Assembly (NCBI GenBank): GCA_017979445.1
Contig: CM030706.1
Coordinates: 21,035,884 to 21,099,883 of the forward strand
Direction: 5' to 3'
DNA length: 64,000 nucleotides
From: Akebia trifoliata
Taxonomy: Eukaryota > Streptophyta > Magnoliopsida > Ranunculales > Lardizabalaceae
The notes beneath the pieces were generated by a model, which was not told where the DNA came from, ran no database searches, and saw nothing but the letters and a program-made list of their open reading frames with translations. Below are positions 34,694 through 46,929 of this stretch, one piece after another (the stretch's first letter is position 1; the number at the start of each line of letters is the position of its first letter). The translations under genes and the position numbers were made by a program.

Positions 34694-35034
34694 CTGACGA
34701 CAACTCAATTACTTCTTTATTGTCGTTTCGTCTATTTCTTTTAATTCTGCCCAACGTTGCTGCCCGTGTTCGGAATGACACATTTTGTCGTTGGGATGTT
34801 TTCTTTCGTATTGACGTGTCGTTCTCTGAGGTACTCCCGGGTCGTCGTGATGCCCAAACTTTTCGGATTTTTCGTTTCACTTTCCATATCACAAGGACCA
34901 CGTAAGAAAAGTTATACATTTATAAAATACTTTTAAATCATATTGTGATTATTAAACAATCAAAGTGACTCACCTTCAATTTTTCTTTGACTAATATTGA
35001 CATCACGATCGCCCTCATCCTCTTCCACATTACC
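34694..35034 (-). CDS. Basic C-terminal exons downstream of the left PMD gene
   Basis: Two exon-like pieces. 34974-35034 (NVEEDEGDRDVNISQRKIE) is bordered by AG and GT. A second, ending at 34694 before a GT, encodes a strongly basic stretch (KVKRKIRKVWASRRPGS, TLGRIKRNRRNDNKEV). Both are conserved in the right arm (47229-47560), where TGG in VWAS has become TAG. They may be an alternative C-terminus if the last PMD exon is spliced before its stop, or a separate gene end. A basic tail would suit a nuclear protein. No promoter or start is visible. Confidence 0.35.
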
Positions 35035-35257
35035 TGTAAGTATTAAAAGGTTTAATTTAGTAGCAATGTATACATATCATAATTGAAACTCATCATTTAT
35101 CTTCACATTCGGTACACAAAACAAAATACAACTGCATTATATCACTACGATTCGCATGTACACCTTATTACAATAAAATTGTGCATCCCATGTCTCATAA
35201 AGGATCCATTGTATTCATATAAAAAGATACAAATTAAGCAAAATAGAAGAAATCTAA

Positions 35258-37266
35258 CTAACTCCTAGTTTTCCTACTCGGTTGTGCAATCCCCTTCCCT
35301 TTCCGTGCTCTTTCGTTTATTGCAGATTGACCTCCATCATCGTCTAACGGAGGAGATGGACTCCGTTGTTGTGGATGAATAATTTTGTACACATTCCTCT
35401 GGCACATCAACAATTTCTCTGGTTCTTGGTTGGGTCCTAAGGAAATGGATTCTTTCAATAGACCCAATACTGTATTTCGCATCTCGACCTAACCCACATA
35501 CATATGCACTAATTAATATTGCAAAAATGAGTAAATAATAAGGCACAAGTTTGATTCAAAGATGCAAAATCTAATCTACGGACTATGAAATTACCAGTTT
35601 ATCGATGTCTTCGGGGACAAACGCTCTATCAAATTGAGTTGGTCGTCGTATCACTCCAATACGATTGTCCGGGTTCTGGACGATCGTATGAGATATGTTG
35701 GCGAACCATTGATGATAAGTAGATTCAGCATCCCATGGAGAAATTACTTTGGATGCTAAAGTTTTAAATTTGAAGATATGCTTGAACCAGTTCTTCCAAT
35801 GGTCCTCCGTAAATTTGTACTCAACTCGATAAGTGAGTACATTCAAACCCCTTTGCTCGAAGGTAGGTCGTATCGGATGGGGAGGGATGGTTTGGACATA
35901 ACCAAACTGTCGAAGACACCTTACCGGGTGGTAAGGTTCAACGACGTTGTCCGCCCTCAGACAACCATTGTAGAACGTGACTAGATTAATTGGATTGCAT
36001 TGTCTGTCCTCCCTATATGGGTCCCAGATCACCTGCCAAACATATAAATTAGATTAAACATAATTACTAGCTCATTATATTATAGAAAATTGGATAAAAT
36101 ACTTACCTCTTCCTTGACCATATCATCTATGGTCTCACGTAGACGTTGCAGTTCGTCAGTGGAAATAATATCTACAGAAGTTGGTTTCCACCGCTTGATA
36201 CGGGGGTCACCAACATGATATTCATTATTCAATCCCACTTGGAATTGTGGGAAATGTTCATATATCCATGCCTGCAAATGAAAATACTGACTTGTTATTA
36301 TATATGCATCAAATTAATAACAAAACAAGATCTAATCTATGCATACCTGTAGCAATGGAAGATATCCAGCTATCTGGGTCACATCCTTTCTTGATGCGCA
36401 CCCCAGTTGTCTATACAAAATCGCCAGTAAAGCGGTACCCCAAGCGAAGTCTTTGACGTTCTGAACGTCGCGCAACAATGTAAGGTATCTCGACAATACC
36501 TTCTTCCCGGTTTTATCAGCAAAAATTGTGCACCCCAAAACATATAACAAATATGCTCTAACAACATTGTCTAGTTCTTGTGGGGTTGCAGTGTAACTGT
36601 ACCCCTTAAAATTTTGAATTAACCAATTCATTGACAAAGTATGACCCCTATTCAGTTGCATTTCAGCTGCCACCTCGTCCAATTGAATATCCAAAGTCTC
36701 GGCAACTAAACTTCTAGCCGCTCCGCCAATTAATGGCCTCACAAAAATTGACTGACCAGTAATTGGAATACCCAATATCTGGTCGACGTCATCTAAGGTG
36801 ATCGTCATCTCACCGAATGGGAGATGAAATGTATTGGTCTCAGGGTGCCATCGCTCAATGAAGGCGGTCAACAATGTCTTATTTAAATATTGGTATTTGA
36901 ACTTACCAAGATTTAATAGACCAGAAGCTTGAATTTTTTGTTGGAAAGCAAGATTTTCAATTTCAACCTCCCAATCATCCAACTTCTTTGAATGATTAAA
37001 TATAGTCAACGCATTGCTTTCCTACAAATGATTACATGACGAACATAAGAAAAAATAATTGGCCTAATAACTAATTATATCAATTTGTAGGAATAGTTAA
37101 TGCAACTTACTTGCGATTGCCAAATAAAATACGCCTTGTGCGTCTTAAAAGTGCGCAGTATTGAAGCATCTACAGGACCTCCAGGAATGTTTTCTTCCTC
37201 ATGTTCAGAGGTACTAGGTCCGGCGGCAAGAGGGGTTGCACATTTATTTCCCTTACGTCTAACCAT
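35258..37266 (-). CDS. Plant mobile domain (PMD) protein, intact copy
   Basis: Five exons on the minus strand: 37111-37266, 36347-37021, 36107-36271, 35595-36032, 35258-35488. All borders are AG/GT, every exon is a multiple of three, and together they give 554 residues plus stop. The start is the ATG of MVRRKGNK; an ATG three codons upstream is possible. The PMD core is clear: GLLNLGKFKYQYLNKTLL, AFIERWHPETNTFHLPFGEM, TITLDDVDQILGIPI, ILYRQLGCASRKDV, then VIWDPYREDRQCNP. PMD proteins include host factors MAIN/MAIL1, which help silence transposons and maintain meristems, and many transposon-borne relatives. Position inside an inverted duplication with element-like repeats favours a TE-borne PMD. 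The C-terminus is Ser/Pro and Lys/Arg rich (RKGKGIAQPSRKTRS). Confidence 0.82.
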
Positions 37267-37345
37267 TCTGAGCACAAAAGAGGAAAAATAAAATCAATTT
37301 CATTTAATTCAAAAAATCTTACAATGTTCAGTAACACTGTTGCTC

Positions 37346-39474
37346 AAGAAGTAATGTATAATTAAGAGTGACAAGTATAATTGAAAGGTGATTGACAAAA
37401 CAGAGTACACTTTCATACGAAGCTTGTTACATTGTGTTTACTACTAACATATGTGTTAGATGAGAATAACCTAGTTAAGTAGTTTGAATATAGATGTTTG
37501 TATTACCATTAGCCCCAATACAATGAAGGAATCTGATTCCAAGGTAAACTCCAAAACAATAACTAAAAAACACAAAACCTTATGACTGTTCTAAACACGT
37601 TTGTATTACCATTAGCCCCAAAACAATGAATCTGATTCCAAGCTAAACCCCAAGCCAAAAACTTAAAAACAGAAAGCCTTATAACTAGCTATTGTACACA
37701 CGATTGAAATACCATTAGCCCCAAAACAATGAATCTGATTCCAAGCTAAATCCCAAACCAATAACTAAAAAGTAAAAAAACCTTATAAGTATTCAAGAAT
37801 GGTTAGAGAAGAAAAAGAAATCTTACTTAAAAAAATTTACAGAAGAGAGAGCAAGAAGGGTTCTGTCGAAGGCGCAACTTTGTGTGAGAACTGGTCACCG
37901 TTGAGGGTTTCCGTTGATGGAGAACTAACCACCGTAATCTTTTGAGGGAGAGAGTTCACGAAAGAAGGCTCTGTCGAGGGTTCGATCGAAGACGATTCGC
38001 TCTGTATATGCTTCGTTAGGTGAGGGAACGTAAGTCTTTTTTCAATGATAAAAGAGAAGTGAGCGGGAAATGTTTCCATCAACATTATATTCGGGCAGTC
38101 AACGGATACATATCCGATTCGGATATTGCTATATCCGAATCCGAATCCGAATCCGAAAAATAAAATAACAAAAGGCAGATTCGAACCCGATCGTATATCA
38201 CTAACCAAATTCAAATTCGAAATTGAAAATGATATCGAATATCAGATAATATCTGATCTGATAAAAAACCCTACCAAATACCATTATCTTCAATCAGTCG
38301 AAGTATTAAAAAAAAAATCAAATTTCTTGCATTGCTTTCCTACAAATGATAATCTTACACCCATTCTACTCTTCACAAATCGAATAAAATGGGATTTTAC
38401 TCTTTGAGAGAGAGAGAGAGAGAGAGAGATAACATATCTTGGATGCTTGTCAGCCGGATAAGACAGTGGTTATGGAGCTCGTACAGTTGAAAAAAATAAA
38501 TAGGATTTTACTGTAAAAGAGAGAGCGGAAGAGGAAGAGAGAAAGAATATGTACCTGATGCTCGTCGGTCAGACACGACACAGTCGATCATCGAAACCAC
38601 TTTGATGAAGACGTGGTTATGGTTGATTCTGTGTTTTTGGTTGGCGAAGATGAAGTTTAAATGATTAACATATATATCCAACGAATTGATATGTATATAT
38701 AAAAATTTTGTTGTGTAACATGAATACATAATATACGTATTATATATGAGCGGATATTATTAAATCGGATTTCGACTATCCATTGACACCCCTATCATAT
38801 ATGAATATGAGATGACCAATAACTATTGTCACCCTAAGGGTGAACATGGTTATGATATTTTGCAAAATTGGAACAAAACCAAACATAATCGGTTCTAAAA
38901 ATTTAGAATCGAATCAATCCAATTATCATATAGAATCGAACCAATCCAAAACAACCTTGGTTCGGATCGGTTCTCAATTGTCATACTTTTAAAATATAAA
39001 AAATAGTATTTTTTCTTTCAAAATAGGAACTCTTTGGATCAAATCGTAAATAATGCCTATTTTATAAATGAAAATGATTTTATAATTAAATTTAGACTGA
39101 AATTTGTATAAATTGAATATTAGAGGAAGCTCAATGAGACTAGAAAAAAAAAATAACAAATATAAATTTGGTATTTTAGATGGATTAGTGAGGAAAGTAA
39201 TCCATAAATGGTAGATTAATGATTATAAGTCTAGGTTCGTCTAGTATATTTCATCTAATAAACACGACATAATGGTTCTCATAAAAAAAATAAGGAATCA
39301 AACTTTTTGAAATTTTGTTTCTTTAAATGGGTTGATCCACTTGAGAGTTGAGAGAGAGATTTGTGTACATTTTGTTTGAATTTTTGTTAAAAAAAATATA
39401 GAGGAGAGAAATAGATAATAGAAGAACAAAATTAACAAAGGGTTTGATTTTTATGAGAACCATATATATATATA
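37346..39474. other. Centre of the inverted duplication: 5' region of left PMD gene, simple repeats
   Basis: 37498-37793 holds three tandem units of about 102 bp (ACCATTAGCCCCAAAACAAT, GAATCTGATTCCAAGC). 38125-38157 has short CCGAAT repeats, and 38406-38430 is (GA)n. 38840-38990 has repeated AATCGGTTC/GGTTCGGATCGG motifs echoed near 41310-41350. The minus-strand ORF 37837-38214 is probably leader sequence, not a gene. Confidence 0.5.
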
Positions 39475-39833
39475 GGGTCCCTATTCGTGGCCAACAGTTT
39501 GGCAAACACATTTTTCAAAACATGGGTTAGAGGTCTTGGAATGGGCTGATTTTTGGTGAGGACGATCTCTACGGTGAGGAGATCATCCTCACCAAAAATC
39601 AGCTCATTCCAAAACTTCTAGCCCCATTTTACAAGTTGAAAAATCGTGAACCGTCCATTTTTGTAAACCATTTTGATGAGTTAGAAGTTTGGAATGGGCT
39701 GATTTTTGGTGATGATGATCTCCTCACCATAGAGATCATCCTCACCAAAAATCAGCCCATTCCAAGACCTCTAACCCATGTTTTGAAAAATGTGTTTGCC
39801 AAATGTTGCCAAACTGGCCATTGAACGCTACTC
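39475..39833. mobile_element. Palindromic MITE A in (TA)n
   Basis: About 360 bp bounded by TA microsatellite on both sides. The ends are inverted copies: GGCCAACAGTTTGGCAAACA on the left versus the complement of its right end. Inside are two nested hairpins around GAATGGGCTGATTTTTGG and GAGATCATCCTCACC. It has no coding capacity. A close relative lies at 49097-49448. Confidence 0.85.
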
Positions 39834-39846
39834 ATATATATATATA

Positions 39847-40176
39847 GTTCGGCACCCTATTTTACATTTAAACATTTTGTCTTACATGGGTTAGAAGTTT
39901 GGAATGAGCTGATTTTTGGTGAGGATGATCTCTATGGTGAGGAGATCATCCTCACCAAAAATCAGCTCATTCCAAAACTTCTAGCCCCATCAAATTGAAA
40001 AACATGGACGGTCCCATTTTAACGTACATGGGGTTAAAATTTTGGAATGGGCTGATTTTGGTGAGGATGATCTTCATCATAGAGATCATCCTCACAAAAA
40101 TCAGCCCATTCCAAAATTTCTAACCCATGTAGACAAAAACTTTGTTAAGTGTGGTAAAACTTATCTGAACATTTCC
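39847..40176. mobile_element. Palindromic MITE B in (TA)n
   Basis: Same internal hairpins as MITE A with different outer ends (CTTACATGGGTTAGAAG and its complement). Flanked by ATATATATA on both sides. Confidence 0.8.
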
Positions 40177-40188
40177 ATATATATATAT

Positions 40189-40524
40189 GGTGTTCGCCCT
40201 TAGTTTTACCACACACTTTAACAAACGCGTTTGTCTTACATGGGTTAGAATTGGAATGAGCTGATTTTTGGTGAGGATGATCTTATGGTGAGGAGATTCT
40301 CACCAAAATCAGCTCATTCCAAAACTTCTAACCCCATCAAATTGTTTAAAAATACCGTCCCATTTTTTGTAAACATGCTAACATTTGGAATGGGCTGATT
40401 TGGGAGGATGACTCTAATCATAGAGATCATCCTCACCAAAAATCAGCCCATCCAAAACTTCTAATGTAGACAAAAAACGTTTGTTAAAGTGTGTGGTAAA
40501 ACTTAGGGTGCTGAACACCCTATT
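40189..40524. mobile_element. Palindromic MITE C in (TA)n
   Basis: The outer ends contain AGTTTTACCACACACTTTAA and its complement. The core hairpins are as in A, with several small deletions. Bordered by TA runs. Confidence 0.8.
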
Positions 40525-40536
40525 ATATATATATGG

Positions 40537-40908
40537 AAATGTTCAGCACCCTAAGTTTTACCCACACTTTAACAAACGTTTTTTGTCCTACATGGGTTAG
40601 AAATTTTGGAATGAGCTGATTTTGTGAGGATGATCCCTATGATTAGAAGATCATCCTCCTAAAAAATCAGCCCATTCCGAAATGTTTAGCCCCATGTTTA
40701 CAAATTGAAAAATCGTGAACCGTCCATTTTTTGTAAACCAATTTTGATGGGGTTAGAAGTTTTGGAATGAGCTATTTTTGGTGAGGATGATCCTCACCAT
40801 AGAGATTATCCTCACCAAAAATCAGCCCATTCCAAAATTTAACCCATGTAGGACAAAACACGTTTGTTAAAGTGTGTGGTAAAGCTTAGGGTGCTGAACG
40901 GGACCCTA
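40537..40908. mobile_element. Palindromic MITE D in (TA)n
   Basis: The ends read TTCAGCACCCTAAGTTTTAC and the complement, so D is a close relative of C. Flanked by TA runs. Confidence 0.8.
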
Positions 40909-40923
40909 TATATATATATATAT

Positions 40924-41290
40924 GGGTCGGGTTCCGTAGACTCACATTACGACTCACATTGCGACATACCGTTTTGTCTTATATGGGAAAAAATGTTTGG
41001 AATGGGCTGATTTTTTGTGAGGATGATCTCTATGGTGAGGAGATCATCCTTGCCAAAAATCAGCTCATTATGAAACCTCTATCCCCATATTTACAAGTTG
41101 GAAAATTTTAGACCGTCCAATTTTTGTACATCAATTTTGATGGGGTTAGAAGTTTTGGAATTGGATGATCCACTCATTATAGAAATCATCCTCACAAAAA
41201 ATCAGCCCATTCCAAACATTTTTGCCTATATAAGACAAAACGGTGTGTCGCAATGTGAGTCGTAATAGGTGTCGTAATCTAGAGCTGTCC
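40924..41290. mobile_element. Palindromic MITE E in (TA)n
   Basis: A distinct outer end (CTCACATTGCGACATACCG, complement at the right) on the shared core GAATGGGCTGATTTTTTG. Flanked by TA runs. Confidence 0.8.
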
Positions 41291-41357
41291 TATATATATA
41301 TATATAGATACTTCGGATTAGTTTGGTTATCGGATTGGTTCGGTTCTATTATACCCC

Positions 41358-42850
41358 TGTAGACACCCAAATTGAACGGCCCCTTACTCAAAAGGGCCCA
41401 AAAATAGTAGTTTTCCAATAAACTTGAAGAACGGGCCTCGAAGGCCCGAATCATTAATATGTAACATTTGTGTCAAGATTGAGGCCCCTAAGACCCCTTG
41501 AGAGTCTAACGGGCCCAAAGGGAAACATCAACATACTCCTATGTACCCCGTTCCATGCAAAACATCGATTTTTCAACAAGATAGGCCAACGGGCCTCTAA
41601 GGCCCAAAATAGTAAAAAATGACAGTTTTAATTGAATCGATGCCCCTAAGACCACCTAATGGTCTAAGAAACCCATCAAAGGGATCAGACTCATCTTACG
41701 TTGTCCCAACCTTCACCAATCGTATGCTTGCATTCAAAAAATAGATAAAATTCTCTAACGAGCCTAAAAGGTCCAAGTTGCCAACACGCGACATTTTTTA
41801 TCTAATAAATGATTTCAAAAATTCAAAAAAATTAATAAATTAAAATAGGTGAGATTTGGGATACCTACCCTTCATCTACCTTCCATCACTCCACTTCCAA
41901 ACCCGCAAACACCCTAAGCCCATTCAAGCCCACAAAACCTTTACCTCTTTCCTAAAGTAATTTCTCCCCTTCCCCTCAACCCAAAATCGATCCCATGTCA
42001 CCTAAAGTCTAAAATAAACCCACCCTCAAAAATCAAAAAACAAACTCCATCAAAGTCAAAATAACTTACAACCCATCCTTAAACACATGCCCAATACATT
42101 AAAAGACCAGACACCACTATCCATACCGCATTCATTATCCAACCCACAATCCTAACCCATCAACCACTACCCACATCAACCAATCACAATCTTCACACCA
42201 AAAGTTGGATTGCCAATAGTAGTTCTTTTATATATAACAAGAACAAATATTAGTCAAAGAGTGTAAACTTTGGCGTCATGTTAGAAGGAAAATCATTTTC
42301 CTTCGGTGAATTTTATGATTTTTCATAAATTTTACTATTTTCATCGATTTGGATCTCATTAGTATGATATCACATTCTGAATGCAAAGGTGGTAGTAACG
42401 AGAAATTTTGGAGGTCTGAAATTCATGAGAGGCATTCGCGTTGTATTTTCCTGTAGTAGGGAGAATTCTAAGTTATCGAACTTGTAGCCAACCTAAATCG
42501 TACGTGTAATTTAAATTGAAAATTACTCAACGAAATAAATTTCAAAATCAAGTTGAAAACAAAAATCAATCTACCAATAAATTCAAATTCAAATTCCATC
42601 GAATTATCTTTATTGTTGATTCAACAAATTCAAAACTCAAAATATTATTTAATCGACCAAATCAAATTGAAATGAAATCTTAAGTGGACAATTTAAATTT
42701 AAAATCAAATGCAAAATCAAATTAAAAGTACAGAAGAACATCAAATTTCAGGTCGACAAAACCCAATCAAAATTTAATTCAAAATCAAAATTAAATTAAA
42801 TTGACCAATCACAACTCATCGAAGGAAAAAGTATCGTGGTGCGAGTAACA
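41358..42850 (+). mobile_element. Possible solo or truncated LTR, related terminus
   Basis: The left edge reads TGTAGACACCC, like the terminus of the 14743-25092 family, but the sequence then diverges (AAATTGAACGGCCCC). A TATATATAA motif near 42229 and AT-rich low-complexity DNA (AAATCAAATTGAAA variants, 42500-42800) resemble LTR content. I could not find a right end or a target-site duplication. Confidence 0.3.
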
Positions 42851-44799
42851 TGGAATCACTACCATCATTATCCTAAAAAGAAATCATAAACGTGTAAGAA
42901 AGAAAAAATTTATTTATTTTTTAATATAAAGTTAGTGGGCGTTTTGATAGGACTCATTGGCTACTTCTGACTCTTGCAGGGAGTTAGAAGTTGTTTATAT
43001 GAGCAACTCCTTCGAATTATTACTCCGCGCAATAGCATTGGTGATTTTGTCTTTGTGAAGAAGTCACTACGCCTATTTGTGAAAACCCATCTTGCGGATA
43101 GTCAAAGGGTTTGTTTGGATTGACTTCTATAAGTACTTTTTGCTCAGGCAGAGAGAATGAATGATTACTCTATCGCTTGGACATTCCATACTTTGAAAGA
43201 TCAAGTTCCCACTATAGTCAAAATAGTACTTTATAAGAAGTACCAAAATTGGTACTTTCCAAATTTTATTTTTTGGAGAGTAGTTTTTTGTCAAATTTCC
43301 CGTACGATCCCAATTTTACCCTTACGTAAGGGTATGTTTGATTATCCCTAAAAAATTATAAGGAATTCAATTTTCAGGGAAAATAATAAATTTTTACTCT
43401 TTTATTACAGATTTTTCCGTGACAATCGATTGTCCATCACCAACATAAGTCCTCCATTTATTGGATTTTGAAATTCCCCCTGACCACAAGGAAAATGATT
43501 TTCAATTTAACATTTAAGAAATGTATTCTTATTTTTCATTAGCACTTTCTTACTTATGTGTTTGGATTAAAAAATATTTATAAAATTAATTTTGATAAAA
43601 GTACCTCAACCATCACTTCTCATAATGTTCAGCACGCAATTCCCTCCAACTTTAAATGTTATTTTCAAATATGAGAGGAGACGATTGATGGCGCTGACAC
43701 TTTCTGTCCTTCCCTCTTTATTACTCTCAAACAAGTGCAGCGTTCCCAACCTTCATCTTCTCCCCAACATTTTCTTCGAATTAAGTCTGCTCGGTTTTGC
43801 AAACCCTACGTCATCTTCGTCTTCCCGATTTCCCTCTCTCTACCGATTGCAGCGGAAAAAACTCCCTACAATCATCTTCTCCCCAGCCTCATCTAAGATT
43901 TGAAGGTCTCTCTCTAGCGATTGCAGCTGCAAATAGTTCTCCTTCAGCAATCGATTCCATCGACGAACAATACCAAGATTAGTCTCTTCCTTCTCTCCCT
44001 ATCACTGATTTTTTTACTCTTTGATTAGGTTTTTGTTAAGGTCTCTGAGTCTATTTTCGCTATAAATTTGGTTTGTATTTCTTCAATTTCAACCAACCAT
44101 TCGATTTAGACTTGGATGGATGTTTTAGACCTAAAGTTTTCAGAATCGAAAGGGAATTAACACAAATTTCTTGATAAAACTGTGTGTGATGGGGTATTAC
44201 ATCTGTGAAATTGTTTAAAAATATGTTCTCTACTTGTTTGGAGCAGAAATTGTTTAAAAAAGGCAGATTTAAATCTGTCAATCTCTCCTCTATTACCTTT
44301 CTTTCTTTACCTTCAACATTTTTTATGTTTCAATATGTTTTTATTGGTGACTATGATGGTGTTTTGTGATTATTATGGTTAATATAATGAGTGTTTTGTG
44401 ATTTATTTACTACAATGGTGTTCTAAGTTATGTTAAAAATGTTGATCAAGCTGTAATGTAATAGATTAGTTACAGTGCTGCTATAGTTGACAGTAACACT
44501 TCTATGCTATTTTCAAATCGATAATCAAGCTCTAATGTAAGAGATCAGTGACATTACTACTATAGTTGATAGTTACACTTCTATGCTATGTAAATTGATA
44601 ATCAGACTCTAATGTACGATATTAGTGACTACTGACCATGTTATAGGCTTTTTAGTTATCTTTATCAGTGTCGGTAAGGGATGGGAGACCACTACATATG
44701 TACTTTAGTATTTCTATTTAGTACACTTCTATTCAATTCTATTGAGTTTAATATAGCTTCTATTATGCATTATATAGTGCTTTAATGTATGGGGCTTGA
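42851..44799. other. 5' region of the right PMD copy; no gene recognised
   Basis: Unlike the left copy's upstream region. The CT-rich stretch 43690-43990 gives short ORFs without domains and may be a leader. Two similar segments, about 44455-44510 and 44518-44590 (TAATCAAGCTCTAATGTAA, CACTTCTATGCTAT), look like a diverged tandem repeat. Confidence 0.4.
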
Positions 44800-44898
44800 G
44801 AAACTTACTTTACTTCTTGAGCAACATTCCTACTGAACATTGAAAGATTTTATGCATTAAACGAATTGATTTTATTTATGCTCTATTTTGTCCTCAAA

Positions 44899-46905
44899 AT
44901 GGTTAGAACCCGAGGAAGAAGATATTCAAACCCCGATGTACCTGGACCAAGTACCGAAGAACATGGGGAAGAATCAATTCCTGGAGGTCCAGTGGATGCT
45001 TCACTACTACGAACTTTTAGGACGCATAAAGCGTTCTTTATTTGGCAATCGCCAGTAAGTTCTTCATTAACTTTTCAATTAATTGATATAATTAGTTTTC
45101 AAGCAATTTGTTTTCTTATGTTCGTCATATAATCATTTGTAGGCAAGCGATGCCCTCACTATCTTTAATCATTCGAAGAAGTTGGATGATTGGGACTTCG
45201 AGATTGAGACACCGACTTTTCAACAAAAAGTTCAAGATTCGGGTCTTTTAAACCTTGCTAGGTTCAAATATCATTCTTTGAATAAGACGCTATTGACTGC
45301 CTTTATTGAGAGATGGCAGCCTGAAACCAATACCTTTCATCTCCCATTCGGTGAGATGACTGTTACTCTAGATGACGTAGACCAATATTAGGTATTCCAA
45401 TTACTGGTCAGTCAATCTTTTTGAGACTATTATTGGGTGAAGCGGCTAGACATTTAGTGGTTGAGACTTTTGATCTTCAACTAGAAGAGGTGACGACTGA
45501 AATGCACCTTAATAGGGGCCACACAGTTTCTTTGGTTGATTCAGAATTTTAAAGGGTACAGTTACACTACAACCCAACAAGAATTAGATAGTGTGGTTAG
45601 AGGATATCTGTTATATGTTTTAGGATGCACAATCTTTGCTGATAAAACTGGGAAGACAGTATTTGCAAAATACCTTACATTATTACGGGACGTTCAAAAA
45701 GTCAAGGATTTCTCTTGGGGGACAGCTTTACTTGCAATTTTGTATAGACAACTAGGGTGCGCATCAAGAAAAGATGTGACACAGATAGCGGGATATCTTC
45801 CATTGCTGCAGGTATGCGTAGATTATATCTTGTTTTATTATTAATTTGATGTATAATTAATAAGTTTGTATTTTCATTTGCAGGCATGGATTTATGAGCA
45901 TTTCCCACTATTCCAAGTGGGTTTGAATAATGATTGGAAGGTTGGTGACCCCCGTATAAAACGGTGGAAACCAACTTCTATAAATGTTGTTTCTACCGAC
46001 GAACTTCAACGCCTACGTGAGACTATAGATGATATGATCAAGGAAGAGGTAAGCATTTTATCCAATTTCTATAATATAATGAGCTTGTAATTATGTTTAA
46101 TCTAATTTATATGTTTGGCAGGTGATCTGGGACCCATACAAGGGAGGACAGACAATGCAATCCAATTAACCCAGTCACGTTCTACAATGGTTGTCTGAGG
46201 GCGGACAACGTCGTTGAACCTTACCACCCGGTAAGGTGTCTTCGACAGTTTGGCTATGTCAAACTATCCCTCCCTACCCGATACGGCCGACCTACGAACA
46301 AAGGGGCCTCAATGTACTCGCGTATCGGGTAGAGTACAAATTTAGGGAGGAACACTGGAAGAATTGGCTCAAGCATGTCTTCAAATTCAAAACTTTGGGA
46401 GCAAATGTAATTTCTCCATGGGATGCAGAATCGACTTACCAACAATGGTTCACAAACATTTCCCATACGATTGTCCAGAACCCGGACAATCGCATTGGAC
46501 TTGTACATCGACAACATCAATCTTCCAGAACGTCGGTCCCCGAGGACGTGGCTAAAATGGTAATTTCATAGTCTATAGATATATATCTAATTTTACATAT
46601 TTCAATCAAACTTGTGTCTTATTATTTACTCATTTTTGCAATATTAATTAGTACATATGTATGTGGGTTAGGTTGAGATGAGAAACAAAGCGTTGGGTCT
46701 ACTAAAGGAATCCATTTCCTTAGGGCCCAACCAAGAAGCGGAGACATTGTTGCTGCGCCAAAGGGAAGTGTACAAAATTCTACATCCACAACAACGGTCT
46801 CCATCTCCTCCAGTACCAGACGATGAAGTCCATTATGCAATGAATGAAAGATCCCGAAAAGGAAAGGGGCCTGCCCAACCGAGTAGGAAAACTAAGAGGA
46901 GTTAG
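44899..46905 (+). pseudogene. Plant mobile domain (PMD) gene, decayed copy
   Basis: Exon structure matches the left copy: 44899-45054, 45143-45811, 45884-46048, 46122-46559, 46672-46905. Lesions relative to the left gene: a 1-bp loss turns DDVDQILG into a stop (TAG, about 45389-45391); a further shift near 45525-45550 breaks the NWLIQNF segment; a +1 at about 46142 followed by a -1 near 46258 leaves exon 4 its full 438 bp but misreads the part between and creates a stop. Conserved pieces include TAFIERWQPETNTFHLPFGE, ILYRQLGCASRKDV and GDPRIKRWKPTS. It faces away from the left copy. Confidence 0.85.
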
Positions 46906-46929
46906 TTAGATTTGTTCTATTTTGCTTAA

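Larger units (their letters stand above)
30540..37345 (-). repeat. Giant inverted duplication, left arm
   Basis: Diverged reverse-complement counterpart of about 44800-52543. Reading outward from the centre, both arms carry a PMD gene, downstream basic exons, a palindromic array, remnants of an unknown ORF (left 31583-31795) and AT-rich DNA. The arms differ by many indels. The left arm has a 0.2-kb segment near 34325-34545 absent from the right. The outermost right part runs into the assembly gap, so the true ends are unknown. Confidence 0.8.

Noticed and set aside
36146..36456. Plus-strand ORFs opposite the PMD gene
   Set aside because: Antisense shadows of spliced, conserved minus-strand exons.
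41358..42850. Complete solo LTR
   Set aside because: Only a TGTAGACACCC start was found. No CA end or target-site duplication could be located, so it is reported only as possible.
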